NCBI GenBank assembly: GCA_965261795.1
Contig: OZ253476.1
Span: forward strand, 1,116,001 to 1,180,000
Direction: 5' to 3'
Source: CBDCFV01 sp965261795
GTDB lineage: Bacteria; Chloroflexota; Dehalococcoidia; Lucifugimonadales; UBA3495
Length of the DNA stretch: 64,000 nucleotides
A program made the translations under genes and the position numbers. Below are positions 24,332 through 32,508 of the stretch, in pieces (the stretch's first letter is position 1; every line of letters starts with the position of its first letter). Under the pieces are notes generated by a model. That model searched no databases. It saw only the letters and a list, made by a program, of their open reading frames with translations, and was not told where the DNA came from.

Positions 24332-24927
24332 TCCGTCATTCCGGCGCAGGCCGGAATCCAGGGGGGCCCATTCCGTCATTCCGGCGTAGGCCGGAATTCA
24401 GGCGGGCCCACTCCGTCATTCTGGCGTAGGCCGGAATCCAGGCGGGCCCACTCCGTCATTCTGGCGTAGGCCGGAATTCAGGCGGGCCCACTCCGTCATT
24501 CTGGCGTAGGCCGGAATTCAGGCGGGCCCACTCCGTCATTCCGGCGTAGGCCGGAATCCAGGGGGGCCCATTCCGTCATTCCGGCGTAGGCCGGAATCCA
24601 GGGGGGGCCCATTCCGTCATTCCGGCGTAGGCCGGAATCCAGGGGGGGGCCATTCCGTCATTCCGGCGTAGGCCGGAATCCAGGGGGGCCCATTCCGTCA
24701 TTCCGGCGTAGGCCGGAATCCAGGGGGGCCCATTCCGTCATTCCGGCGTAGGCCGGAATCCAGGCGGGCCCATTCCGTCATTCCGGCGCAGGCCGGAATC
24801 CAGGCGGGCCCATTCCGTCATTCCGGCGTAGGCCGGAATCCAGGCGGACCCATTCCGTCATTCCGGCGCAGGCCGGAATCCAGGCGGGCCCATTCCGTCA
24901 TTCCGGCGTAGGCCGGAATCCAGGGGC
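24332..24927 (+). repeat. Tandem array: 15 copies of a 40-bp palindrome-containing unit
   Basis: Fifteen direct units start at 24332, 24372, 24412, 24452, 24492, 24532, 24572, 24613, 24654, 24694, 24734, 24774, 24814, 24854 and 24894. Each begins TCCGTCATTCCGGCGTAGG and continues CCGGAATCCAGG with a G-rich 3' end. The unit contains the near-palindrome ATTCCGGCG..GCCGGAAT. Variation is limited to C/T in the loop, AATC/AATT and the number of Gs (41-bp units at 24572 and 24613). There are no unique spacers, so it is not CRISPR. The core is the genome's dispersed GTCATTC repeat, amplified in tandem. Confidence 0.95.
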
Positions 24928-25278
24928 GGTGGGGCCGGTTCGTAGCTATAATCTCAATTTTACATACCCCCGTCAGCCCCCATATCCTTGCAACCCCCGC
25001 GGCCCGCGTTGGCCCCCGGAAGGCATGGGCAGGCCAAAAGCCGAAACCCTCCCCAATCCGCAATACTCCCGTAACTCTTTACGGGGTAAGGTTGGCGCGG
25101 TAGAACTCGGAGACCCAGGGCATCATCAGTAATTGATGGAATTCGTCTTTGGCTGATATAATAAGAACAGTAGATCGCACACAACGCTTTCGATTTTTAC
25201 TTATTTGGCATCGTATCGTCGCTCCCCGCCATTGGCTCTCCCACTGGATTCCCTACGACACTGGCATGAGGAGGTAAC
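24928..25278. other. Intergenic segment with left direct repeat
   Basis: No gene seen. It holds the left copy of the CCGTAACTCTTTACGGGGTA repeat (25069) and the upstream region of the small gene at 25279. Confidence 0.5.
25065..25119 (+). repeat. Direct repeat, left copy (hairpin CCGTAA-CTCT-TTACGG)
   Basis: CCGTAACTCTTTACGGGGTA followed by AGGTTGGCGCGGTAGAA and, after 8 variable bases, ACCCAGG. The partner is at 26344-26398. Weaker similarity extends ~100 bases to the left of both copies (CATATC..CGCGTTGG..CCCGGA). It contains a 6-bp stem with a 4-base loop. Confidence 0.85.
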
Positions 25279-25491
25279 GTGTTAAAAAGATTTGGAATTG
25301 GAAAAGGGCGCAACAACAGCACCGTACGAAAACGGCCAAAAATATATGTAAGACGGAATGGGTCGCGGTATGTCAAGGCAAATGAGTTACTCCGGAGTGA
25401 GGGAGCACGCCGGACAATTGAGAAGATGAGGCGGATTGGTTTCGGCCCCAAACCTGCCGCTGATATCGGGGCAACTACCGAGCAGCAGTAG
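25279..25491 (+). CDS. Small basic protein of unknown function
   Basis: 70 residues, strongly basic at the N-terminus ('MLKRFGIGKGRNNSTVRKRPKIYVRRNGSRYVK'). GTG at 25279 has an excellent ribosome-binding site (AGGAGGT, 5 bases away), which is the main evidence that it is real. No family is recognised. It ends 12 bases before the next gene and probably forms an operon with it. The basic head could bind nucleic acid; that is only a guess. Confidence 0.5.
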   Translation: MLKRFGIGKGRNNSTVRKRPKIYVRRNGSRYVKANELLRSEGARRTIEKMRRIGFGPKPAADIGATTEQQ

Positions 25492-25503
25492 GGACTGGTT
25501 CAA

Positions 25504-26181
25504 TTGGCCTTAGGATTATTATTGCTCCCGGCTATCGGAGGTTACTGGTTCTTAACTCACTTCAATTACACCCGCTTCCAGGCGGTGCGGGACTCGGGTT
25601 ACCATGTATTGTTCAGGTCCGCCCTCTGGGGCGGACTTTTGTTTTGCCTCGCTCGCGTTTTGACCCTCGTTCTCGACTCCCAATACCCAGGAACTAGCGC
25701 GCTTTGGGGACACCATTTCCCCAACCCTTATTCCTTGGAAGTGGTGTTGAGCATATTCTTGGGGTTTCTATTGCCACTGATAATGAATTGGTTCTATAGC
25801 GCCGAGCGGGGATCAAAAAAGGCGGCAAGGGATAACGGCGACCATATAGAACTACTTTTATCAGAGTCCATTGAAAGGGGATTGTGGGTCGAGATTTCCC
25901 TGCGCAACAGGAAATCCTACGTCGGCTTCGCCCTGGAAAGCGGTGTCGGGATCAGTGGCGAAACCGACATCGCTCTCATCCCGATGGCGAGCGGATACCG
26001 TGATAAGGCCACGCTGGACCTGCAAATCTCTATGGACTACGTACCGATTATCTTGAAGTACGCCTACGATCCCGAAGAGGGCTTACAAGAAGAAGACTTC
26101 CGCATCGTGATTCCTATCTCCGAGGTCGTGTCCGTCCGCCTTTTCAACGACGTGGTCTATGAATACTTCCGAAGGACATAG
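25504..26181 (+). CDS. Membrane protein with three helices and a soluble beta-rich tail (DUF6338-like?)
   Basis: A 225-residue protein with hydrophobic segments at about 2-18, 37-57 and 78-98, then a cytoplasmic domain: 'LWVEISLRNRKSYVGFALESGVGISGETDIALIPMASGYRDK' and 'FRIVIPISEVVSVRLFNDVVYEYFRR'. This layout recalls DUF6338 membrane proteins, although I cannot confirm that from the sequence alone. Translation probably starts at TTG 25504, 12 bases after the preceding stop. The two-gene block is flanked by direct repeats at 25065 and 26344. Confidence 0.55.
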   Translation: MALGLLLLPAIGGYWFLTHFNYTRFQAVRDSGYHVLFRSALWGGLLFCLARVLTLVLDSQYPGTSALWGHHFPNPYSLEVVLSIFLGFLLPLIMNWFYSAERGSKKAARDNGDHIELLLSESIERGLWVEISLRNRKSYVGFALESGVGISGETDIALIPMASGYRDKATLDLQISMDYVPIILKYAYDPEEGLQEEDFRIVIPISEVVSVRLFNDVVYEYFRRT

Positions 26182-26343
26182 AGCAATTTGTAAGGGAGAA
26201 AGCCAATACTCCCTTTTCCCACCATATCGCTACAATCGCCATAGCCCGCGTTGGGTCCCGGACGGGGCGGGCGGGCCGTCCTTCGACAGGCTCAGGACGA
26301 GCGGATAGAGTCAATTCTTTCAACTTTGCAATCGTCCTGCGTA

Positions 26344-26398
26344 ATACTTCCGTAACTCTTTACGGGGTAAGGTTGGCGCGGTAGAAACAGGATACCCA
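26344..26398 (+). repeat. Direct repeat, right copy
   Basis: It has the same CCGTAACTCTTTACGGGGTA / AGGTTGGCGCGGTAGAA block as 25065-25119. Confidence 0.85.
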
Positions 26399-26448
26399 GG
26401 AAATCCGGACAAGTCTTAAATTTTGCCTAAACGGGTATCCGAATCTCA

Positions 26449-26478
26449 TTGACACCGGAATCTCAAGGGTGCTACAAA
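26449..26478 (+). promoter_or_regulatory. Candidate sigma-70-type promoter
   Basis: TTGACA at 26449-26454 and TACAAA at 26473-26478, spaced 18 bases; 239 bases upstream of the surface-protein gene. This is pattern only. Confidence 0.3.
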
Positions 26479-26716
26479 TGACGAAATTCGCCGCATTTGG
26501 CATCTTGAAGAAGGAGGCCCGGCCTATGGTTATTTTTGACCCGTCGGTGATACCCAGGCTCTTATAAATGTTTCCTTGTTCCTTACCTGATTGGAAGGGA
26601 TACCCGGCGGACCATCCCGTACAGCAGGACCAAAACCACCGGCCGGGTCAACAAGGTACAACGGCAAAGGTTCCCCAATCCCAAGCAACGATCAATAACA
26701 CAGGAGTTACAGGTAA

Positions 26717-29311
26717 ATGAAAACCAGAATCGCAACCTCACTAGGGATTGCCTTGGTGCTGGTCTTCGGCATCGTCGCAGTGTTTGCGGCGTTGGGTCCG
26801 CAAGAGGCCCAAGCGCAAACTCCGAATGACGCCTCGGACGTCAAGGTCGAGGCCACCCCGAATACCCCCAATTCGGTAGCCAAGTGGACCGTCCAGTTCA
26901 TGAACGGGACGGCCGGCACTACCGCCGGCGCTTTGGATGGCGGCACGGGAAAGGACACCATCGCGATTGAGTTCGAAGACGATGTCCAGTTCCCGGAGGC
27001 CATCAGCCCGAACGACGTGACGATAACCACCGACATGGTCTGGGATAGCAACAAGGCAGAGACCCGGACGGTGGTGGCCAACCCCTTGGGCGTGGACATA
27101 ATCAAAGTGTCCCAGTTCTCCGGTTCCGCTCAAAAGACGGACAGGCCGCCGGACGAGACCTTGGTGACGCTGGAAATTCCCGACATGGAACCCGCTGACG
27201 ATCAGCCTGGGTCCCAGGGTATTGCCCCAGGCGCATCGGTCACGGTCGTATTCCGGCAGACCGCCGGGATAAAGAACCCCACCGAGTCCAAAGCGGACGA
27301 GGTAAGCACGGCGACCATCCTTGGCGCGGTTGACGCAAACGGGGACTTCGATCCCTCCATGCTGAAATCGCTCTCCGGTTACAATGTGCAGGTAACCACC
27401 AGCAACAGCGGCTACTTTGTGGGGGCCGCAGCCGCCGACCGGGCGGTGATCGCCCGCCGCATAGTGCTGAGCGACCAGGACGGCCCCCGGGGCAGCACCA
27501 TCACCGTGGTGGGCTTGGGCTTCCGCAACTCCCTCACCGCCACCATCTGGAACGACAAGGACCAGAACGGTATCAGGGACAGCGGAGAAATCGACCTGGG
27601 CAACGCCCTGATAACCGGGTCGGACGATTTCACCACGACCATAACCGTCAACAATCCGCCCTTCAACTACGACCTGAACACCAACGGGATCAACGCTGTT
27701 GACGGTCGGAACCGCACCATAATTCCGGGGCGGGAGTACATACTGCCGATCTCGGGGAACCCCATGAAACCGGCTAAGGAAAGCATACCCAGGTACCTTC
27801 TGGAGTCCTCCGTCAGGGTAACTCCCGGGACCGCTGCAATCGGAGACCGGGTGCAAGTGACGGCGCGGGACTTCGTCGCGGGCGGCACGATTAGCACCTC
27901 TACTGCCCTGATCAGCATTGGCGGTGTGCCGGTTACCGACTTTGAGTCGACCAGCGTGAGTTCAACGGGCGACGCAACCTTCGAAATGACGATTCCCAAC
28001 ACAGTCGCCTCCGGCACGCAGAACCTGGTGGTCAGCGACGGCTCTCAGGCTGCTACTGTTACCACCCACAACCTAGTCAACACTGGCGGCGCGCGCTTCA
28101 ACATGGTCATATCCGGGGCGCAGCTGAGCGTGACCCCCAGCGCAGACTTGGTGCCTAACCAGACGGTTACCCTCTCCGGTCGGGGCTTCTCCACCGGCGG
28201 CGCCGCCCTAATCAACGTTGCTGCCAGTGACGCCACCATCAGCGGAGACAACACCGACCTTGGGGCGCGCAGCAATAAGTTTAACGAAGGCGACGCCATC
28301 GAAGTCGACAATGCGGGCAACTGGTCGTCCTCCTTCGTCATACCTATCACCGACGTTACCACCACCCCTGGCGACCAGGAATTGAGCATCACCGACTCCG
28401 TTGGACGCAGCGGCGCGGTGGCCCTGAACATAGCCGAGCGGGAGCTGACGCTGACGCCTGCGTCCGGCAGGGTCGGCACCCGGGTGAACCTTGAAGGGTA
28501 CGGTTTCCCGGCCGACAACCCCGGTGAAGGCGGCGACCGCACCGTTACCGTGGAGATTCAGTACTCGGTAACCGGAGATACCAGGACCGTAGTGACCCTG
28601 ACTCCCGACGGGTCGGGCAACATCCGCGGCTGGTTCACCGTACCCCTGAATGCCGGAATACCCTCCACCAACGCTGTGCGGGCGATCTTTGATATCCCAG
28701 GGTCCAACGTAAACGTCACTACCAGCGCGGTCCACCAAGTGCCGCGGGCTGGCATAACCCTGGGCCAGGAGAGCGGTCCTGCGGGCACTGTTGTGACCAT
28801 CACTGGTGGCGGATTCAAGCGCTTCACCACTGTCAGTGAGATCAACTTCGGCACCTTGGACGTGCGGTCTGGCTTCGGCCTCTCCACCGACGGCACGGGC
28901 AGCTTCGAGACCAGCTTCCTGGTGCCCGGCGCCAACACCGGAGCCCAAGCAGTCTCGGTGAAAGTCGGCGAGACCACTGCCAGCGCGACCTTTACGGTAT
29001 CGGCTGACGCATTCGTGCCCGCGCCGGCCCCGGCGGCTGCGCCGATGCCTCCGGCAGACGCCTTAGCGGCGCTGGTCGACAACGAGAACAACCTGGTCCG
29101 GGTGTGGCAGTTCGACGCCTCGATGCAGAACGAAGCACCGGACTTCGGCTGGTCCCTCTATGACCCGCGGCCTCTGTTCGCCGATGCCAATACCATCGAG
29201 ATGGTGGAGGGCGGCGAGTTCTACTGGATCAACGTCCAGAACGAGCAGACGGCGATGTTGGGCGGCAAGCAGCGCACCCTCTACGCCGGCTGGAACCCGG
29301 TAACCTGGTAG
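26717..29311 (+). CDS. Large secreted surface protein with repeated Ig/IPT-like domains
   Basis: An 864-residue protein with a signal peptide ('MKTRIATSLGIALVLVFGIVAVFAALGPQEAQAQ'). Several beta-sandwich modules each start with a phrase such as 'VTPGTAAIGDRVQVTARDF', 'VTPSADLVPNQTVTLSGRGFS', 'LTPASGRVGTRVNLEGYGFP' and 'LGQESGPAGTVVTITGGGFK'; these are the G-F-containing starts of IPT/TIG-like or Big-type domains. A proline/alanine linker (about 774-790) precedes a C-terminal ~80-residue domain ending 'LYAGWNPVTW', probably a cell-surface domain. No LPXTG or C-terminal helix is seen, so it may be an S-layer or secreted matrix protein. Two collagen-like genes follow in the same direction. Confidence 0.7.
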   Translation: MKTRIATSLGIALVLVFGIVAVFAALGPQEAQAQTPNDASDVKVEATPNTPNSVAKWTVQFMNGTAGTTAGALDGGTGKDTIAIEFEDDVQFPEAISPNDVTITTDMVWDSNKAETRTVVANPLGVDIIKVSQFSGSAQKTDRPPDETLVTLEIPDMEPADDQPGSQGIAPGASVTVVFRQTAGIKNPTESKADEVSTATILGAVDANGDFDPSMLKSLSGYNVQVTTSNSGYFVGAAAADRAVIARRIVLSDQDGPRGSTITVVGLGFRNSLTATIWNDKDQNGIRDSGEIDLGNALITGSDDFTTTITVNNPPFNYDLNTNGINAVDGRNRTIIPGREYILPISGNPMKPAKESIPRYLLESSVRVTPGTAAIGDRVQVTARDFVAGGTISTSTALISIGGVPVTDFESTSVSSTGDATFEMTIPNTVASGTQNLVVSDGSQAATVTTHNLVNTGGARFNMVISGAQLSVTPSADLVPNQTVTLSGRGFSTGGAALINVAASDATISGDNTDLGARSNKFNEGDAIEVDNAGNWSSSFVIPITDVTTTPGDQELSITDSVGRSGAVALNIAERELTLTPASGRVGTRVNLEGYGFPADNPGEGGDRTVTVEIQYSVTGDTRTVVTLTPDGSGNIRGWFTVPLNAGIPSTNAVRAIFDIPGSNVNVTTSAVHQVPRAGITLGQESGPAGTVVTITGGGFKRFTTVSEINFGTLDVRSGFGLSTDGTGSFETSFLVPGANTGAQAVSVKVGETTASATFTVSADAFVPAPAPAAAPMPPADALAALVDNENNLVRVWQFDASMQNEAPDFGWSLYDPRPLFADANTIEMVEGGEFYWINVQNEQTAMLGGKQRTLYAGWNPVTW

Positions 29312-29339
29312 ACAACGGACCAATTCAAGGCGGAAAAAG

Positions 29340-29365
29340 GCGGGGCCGCCGTGGAGCGGCCCCGC
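29340..29365 (+). terminator. GC-rich hairpin after the surface-protein gene
   Basis: GCGGGGCCGC-CGTGGA-GCGGCCCCGC is a perfect 10-bp stem with a 6-base loop, 29 bases after the stop. No T run follows, so it may be a weak terminator or an mRNA 3'-end stabiliser. Confidence 0.5.
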
Positions 29366-29389
29366 AGCAATGCGGCAGCGCACCCGTTC

Positions 29390-29415
29390 TGTCATTCCGG
29401 TCTTGAACCGGAATC
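29390..29415 (+). repeat. GTCATTCCGG..CCGGAATC repeat
   Basis: A member of the dispersed palindrome family (GTCATTCCGGTCTTGAACCG then GAATCC) between two surface-protein genes. Confidence 0.7.
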
Positions 29416-29455
29416 CCGGTAGCCCAAACCAACGCGGTAGTGTGATGAGGAGGAG

Positions 29456-30205
29456 ATGATGACGAAGACCAAGGCGCTGGCGCTGGCGGTCATGGCAGTC
29501 CTGTTAATGGCGTTCCCCGCAGTGGTAATGGGCCAGTCGCCGCCCCGTCCGGTGGTCTACGCCGGTACGGTGACCCTGGACGGGTCCTTGGTTCGAGCAG
29601 GCACCCAGATAGTTGCCATCATAGATGGTCAACCAGCAGCCTCCGAATTCACCAAACCCGGCGGCGGCTATGCACTAAAGATTCCGCAGCCGCCCCAGGC
29701 TAACTTTACAGGCAAAGAAATCACGTTCAGGGTAGGCTTGCATGAGGCCCAGACCAAGGCAGTCTGGCAGCCCGGTGGCGGCGGCGAGTTGAACATAGTG
29801 GCCATCTCCGCTCCACCGACGCCGGTCCCCACGTCCACGCCGGTAGCCACGCCCACGCCGCTCCCTCCGACACCGACGCCGGTGGTCATCGAAGGTCCCC
29901 AAGGCGAACAGGGACCTAAGGGAGATATAGGCGGCCAAGGCCCCCAAGGTGAACCGGGACCCAAGGGCGAACCGGGAGCCTCAGGGCAGCCGGGAGCGCG
30001 GGGCGAGGACGGACGGGACGGAGCCCCGGGAGCCCCAGGGGCCAACGGACAGGATGGGGCCCAAGGCCCAGCCGGGCCGATGGGACCCCAAGGCCCCGAA
30101 GGAAAGTCGGCCAACAACATCCTGTTGTACCCGGCCCTGCTGATTTCGATAATCGCGGTGCTGGCCGCCGGAGGCGCGATCCTCATGGCGAGCGGACGGC
30201 GGTAG
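29456..30205 (+). CDS. Collagen-like surface protein with C-terminal membrane anchor
   Basis: 249 residues: signal peptide ('MAVLLMAFPAVVMGQ'); a ~90-residue beta domain ('PPRPVVYAGTVTLDGSLVRAGTQIVAIIDGQPAAS'); a Thr/Pro linker ('PTPVPTSTPVATPTPLPPTPTP'); 24 uninterrupted Gly-X-Y triplets from 'GPQGEQGPKGDIGGQGPQGE' to 'GPMGPQGPEGKS'; and a final helix ('LLYPALLISIIAVLAAGGAILMA') with a short basic end. The triplets should form a collagen triple helix projecting from the cell surface. Start ATG 29456 follows GAGGAG. The beta domain is shared with the next gene, so the two are paralogues. Confidence 0.85.
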   Translation: MMTKTKALALAVMAVLLMAFPAVVMGQSPPRPVVYAGTVTLDGSLVRAGTQIVAIIDGQPAASEFTKPGGGYALKIPQPPQANFTGKEITFRVGLHEAQTKAVWQPGGGGELNIVAISAPPTPVPTSTPVATPTPLPPTPTPVVIEGPQGEQGPKGDIGGQGPQGEPGPKGEPGASGQPGARGEDGRDGAPGAPGANGQDGAQGPAGPMGPQGPEGKSANNILLYPALLISIIAVLAAGGAILMASGRR

Positions 30206-30509
30206 GAAACGATTCCCGGGGGGCGGTAGGAAACGATTCCCGGATTTGAATTCCCGGGCTTGGATTCCCGCCCTCGAATTCCCGCCCTCGAATTCCCGCC
30301 CTCGAATTCCCGCCCTCTTATCGTCATTCCCGCGAAGGCGGGAATCCGGGGGAAGCGAGGTTGGACCCTGCCGGAAGACATGGATTCCCGTCGCCACGGG
30401 AATGACGACCAGGAAACAACGAAAGACTTGGCCTACTAATCGAATAATACATGGGACCGCACCCGGCAAACGGGTTGGCGGGGCCCATGAAAGAGATAAG
30501 GAGGACCCC
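30206..30509 (+). repeat. Repeat-rich spacer: 22-bp duplication, 14-bp tandem repeats, palindrome
   Basis: GCGGTAGGAAACGATTCCCG occurs twice in a row (30198, 30220). AATTCCCGCCCTCG then repeats four times within 30258-30316. GTCATTCCCGCGAAGGCGGG is at 30323. GATTCCCGTCGCCACGGGAA is at 30383. No gene is seen before the GTG at 30510. Confidence 0.75.
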
Positions 30510-31613
30510 GTGACAAAATTCAAAATCTTGACTTGGCTGGCGGTCGTGGCGTTGCTGCTGGCTTTGCCGGTGGCGGTCCTGGCCCAAGGCGAGGGCCAGC
30601 CGTCGCGCCCCGCGGTGTTTGCGGGCACGGCAATGGTGGACGACGAGGCAGTGGCCGACGGCACCATGGTGGTGGCGATGATCGGCGACGAAAAGGTCGC
30701 CTCGGCCATGACCATGGACGGCACGTATACTTTGGTCATTGCCCAGCCCCCGAATATGGACTACTCCGGCAAGGACGTTATGTTCATGATCGGGAAGCTG
30801 GGAGCGCCGGAAACGGCGATGTGGAAGTCTGACGGCGGCGGCGAATTGGACCTGACCGCCGATATGACGATGCCAGGCCGGCGCGGCCCGGCCATGGTGA
30901 ACATGAGCTCGCTGGGCGTCAACACGATATTGGTCGACGACAGTGGCATGACCCTTTACTCCTTCTCCCAGGACACCCAAGGCGAAGGCGGCACGGCGGC
31001 GGCCAGTTCCTGCACCAGCGAGCAGTGCTTGGCGGCTTGGCCGTTGGTGAACACCGACGGCGACGGCGTTGCGGGCACCGGTGTTGACCAGAGCCTGCTG
31101 GGCATGGCGGAGCACGCCAACGGCGCAGTCCAGATTACCTACAACGGCTGGCCCCTGTACCGGTTCGCGGGCGACATGGCGGCCGGCGACTCCAACGGGC
31201 AGGGCTTGGGCAGCGCTTGGTGGGTTGTATCCCCCCAGGGCATGGCTGTCCAAGGGTCCGGCATGATGGGCATGGAAGGCAAGGCCGGCCAGGACGGCCA
31301 AAATGGTAAAGACGGCGCTGACGGCAAGGCCGGAATCGACGGCAAGGCCGGCGCCAACGGCAAGGCCGGCGCCAATGGTAAGGACGGCGCCAACGGCAAA
31401 GACGGCGTTGACGGCAAGGCCGGCGCCGCCGGCGAGATGGGCCCTGCCGGTTCCGCTGGCGCGGACGGCGCCGCTGGCGCGGACGGCGCAAGGGGTTCTG
31501 CCGGAGCGGCCGGCGGCGGCGGATCCTTGGCGGTAGTAGCCCTGATCATCGCCATAGTTGCGGTGGTTATAGGCGGCGCGGGAATCATGATGGGCCGCCG
31601 GGGCGCTGCATAA
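30510..31613 (+). CDS. Collagen-like surface protein with PF03640-type repeats and membrane anchor
   Basis: GTG 30510 is preceded by AAGGAGGA and gives 367 residues with a signal peptide ('LTWLAVVALLLALPVAVLAQ'). Next is a beta domain paralogous to the preceding protein ('RPAVFAGTAMVDDEAVADGTMVVAMIGDEKVAS'). Then come two copies of the secreted-lipoprotein repeat family (PF03640 type): 'TILVDDSGMTLYSFSQDTQGEG...CLAAWPLV' and 'GAVQITYNGWPLYRFAGD...LGSAWWVVSPQG'. About 29 Gly-X-Y triplets follow, rich in GKD/GKA/GAN, and the last is a helix 'LAVVALIIAIVAVVIGGAGIMMG'. The collagen stretch lacks hydroxyproline-type prolines and relies on charged K/D triplets. The longer upstream frame is repeat DNA and is rejected. 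Confidence 0.85.
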   Translation: MTKFKILTWLAVVALLLALPVAVLAQGEGQPSRPAVFAGTAMVDDEAVADGTMVVAMIGDEKVASAMTMDGTYTLVIAQPPNMDYSGKDVMFMIGKLGAPETAMWKSDGGGELDLTADMTMPGRRGPAMVNMSSLGVNTILVDDSGMTLYSFSQDTQGEGGTAAASSCTSEQCLAAWPLVNTDGDGVAGTGVDQSLLGMAEHANGAVQITYNGWPLYRFAGDMAAGDSNGQGLGSAWWVVSPQGMAVQGSGMMGMEGKAGQDGQNGKDGADGKAGIDGKAGANGKAGANGKDGANGKDGVDGKAGAAGEMGPAGSAGADGAAGADGARGSAGAAGGGGSLAVVALIIAIVAVVIGGAGIMMGRRGAA

Positions 31614-31673
31614 CGGTCAAGTAAGCCAAGGCGCAAAGGCGCCAAGACCCAACAGCTTCAAGGATTTTTGAAA

Positions 31674-31706
31674 GGGGCGCTCCCTCAGGGGAGCGTTCCT
31701 TTTTTA
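31674..31706 (+). terminator. Rho-independent terminator
   Basis: CGCTCCC-TCAG-GGGAGCG stem-loop (31678-31695) followed by TTCCTTTTTT. It ends the surface-protein gene group, 60 bases after the last stop. Confidence 0.85.
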
Positions 31707-31875
31707 TGATGGGGTTAGTCCGTATGTTAAGATCGGCCCGTGAGATCGGCCCGTGAGGTTGTGGAGAGACCTGCAAGAGGCCATGTACACGGTTGTACTG
31801 GCGGCGTTGAAGTGCTGAAGGAACCCACAAGACGCTCTCTTGGGGAACTCGTTAGAGGTACGGCAGGAGGCAGAT

Positions 31876-32148
31876 ATGGTTGAAGATAAACGCGAATCGC
31901 CATTGGCCGAAGAACTTGCTTACTGGAAAGCGAACTGGCCCGAATTCGCCAAACTGCATCCCGGAAAGCACCTGCTCATCAAAGGGAGCGAGGTGATGGG
32001 GGTGTTTGACAATCACCGTGACGCTGCGATTGTAGCAGTCAAACGGTTCGGGGTTGGGCCGGTCCTAGTCCGGTCGGTAGATGAACCTGACGGAGGGCCG
32101 CTTATCGAGATTCCTGTGTTAGGGTCCGGAGTGGGACCCCTTGACTAG
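31876..32148 (+). CDS. Small DUF5678-like protein
   Basis: A 90-residue protein from ATG 31876, which has AGGAGG 5 bases upstream. The pattern 'YWKANWPEFAKLHPGKHLLIKGSEVMGVFDNHRDAAIVAVKRFGVGPVLVRSVDEP' matches the small DUF5678-type proteins, which I recall as commonly encoded just before retropepsin-like aspartic protease genes. That arrangement is present here: the next frame carries 'ALIDTGASHT'. The function is unknown; a toxin-antitoxin-like role has been discussed for such pairs only in general terms. Confidence 0.65.
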   Translation: MVEDKRESPLAEELAYWKANWPEFAKLHPGKHLLIKGSEVMGVFDNHRDAAIVAVKRFGVGPVLVRSVDEPDGGPLIEIPVLGSGVGPLD

Positions 32149-32180
32149 CTATACAGGGAGAGTAGGCGCAGTAGGAAGTC

Positions 32181-32385
32181 GTGAATACGGTGCTTAGGGT
32201 ACGGGTCAGGCTGACGACTTTGCATTCTAGTGGGGTAGCCGTCGAAGGCGTCGCTTTAATAGATACCGGAGCAAGTCATACAGCACCCGCGCTCCACTCT
32301 TGACTGCATCCCCCGCAAAGAACACGAAGTTACTGGCGGGTTAGGTACATGGCCGTGTATCATAATAGTACAAATGTACTTATAA
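32181..32385 (+). pseudogene. N-terminal part of a retropepsin-like aspartic protease, frameshifted
   Basis: GTG 32181 gives 'VLRVRVRLTTLHSSGVAVEGVALIDTGASHTAPALHS' then stop at 32301. 'LIDTGAS' is the active-site motif of retropepsin-type proteases. After a frameshift near 32300 the reading resumes as 'DCIPRKEHEVTGGLGTWPCIIIVQMYL' (to 32385), as expected for this family. The C-terminal part is found 1 kb downstream at 33422-33607, so the gene has been interrupted. Confidence 0.65.
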
Positions 32386-32401
32386 CATGGAATGCTTGAC
32401 A
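32367..32401 (+). promoter_or_regulatory. AT-rich upstream region with palindrome and TTGACA
   Basis: The palindrome AGTACA-AA-TGTACT (32367-32380) lies just before TTGACA (32396) in the most AT-rich stretch of the area (32355-32440), upstream of the gene at 32509. It may be an operator/promoter for the orf-dcd cassette. No binding protein can be named. Confidence 0.35.
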
Positions 32402-32508
32402 TAATTACATAATATTAAAAATAGCGATGACATGAACTACCCGATGATGTACCATAGCCGCGTTATTGACAGTGGCATCCAAAGCCCCACAGCACTTGGA
32501 GGTATACC

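Larger units (their letters stand above)
26182..26716. other. Long leader/intergenic region with dispersed repeats
   Basis: 535 bases without a gene. It contains CCTTCGACAGGCTCAGGACG (26279), a word dispersed widely in environmental genomes, and the right copy of the 25065 repeat (26344-26398). A candidate promoter, TTGACA-18-TACAAA (26449-26478), could serve the surface-protein gene at 26717. Confidence 0.5.

Noticed and set aside
24332..24927. CRISPR array
   Set aside because: The repeat unit has no unique spacers; the whole 40-bp unit is repeated and itself contains the palindrome.
26741..27856. 371-residue - strand frame
   Set aside because: Antisense of the signal-peptide surface protein; no start site and no recognisable domain.
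30246..30509. N-terminal extension of the second collagen-like protein
   Set aside because: It translates repeat DNA; the GTG at 30510 has a strong ribosome site and begins a proper signal peptide.
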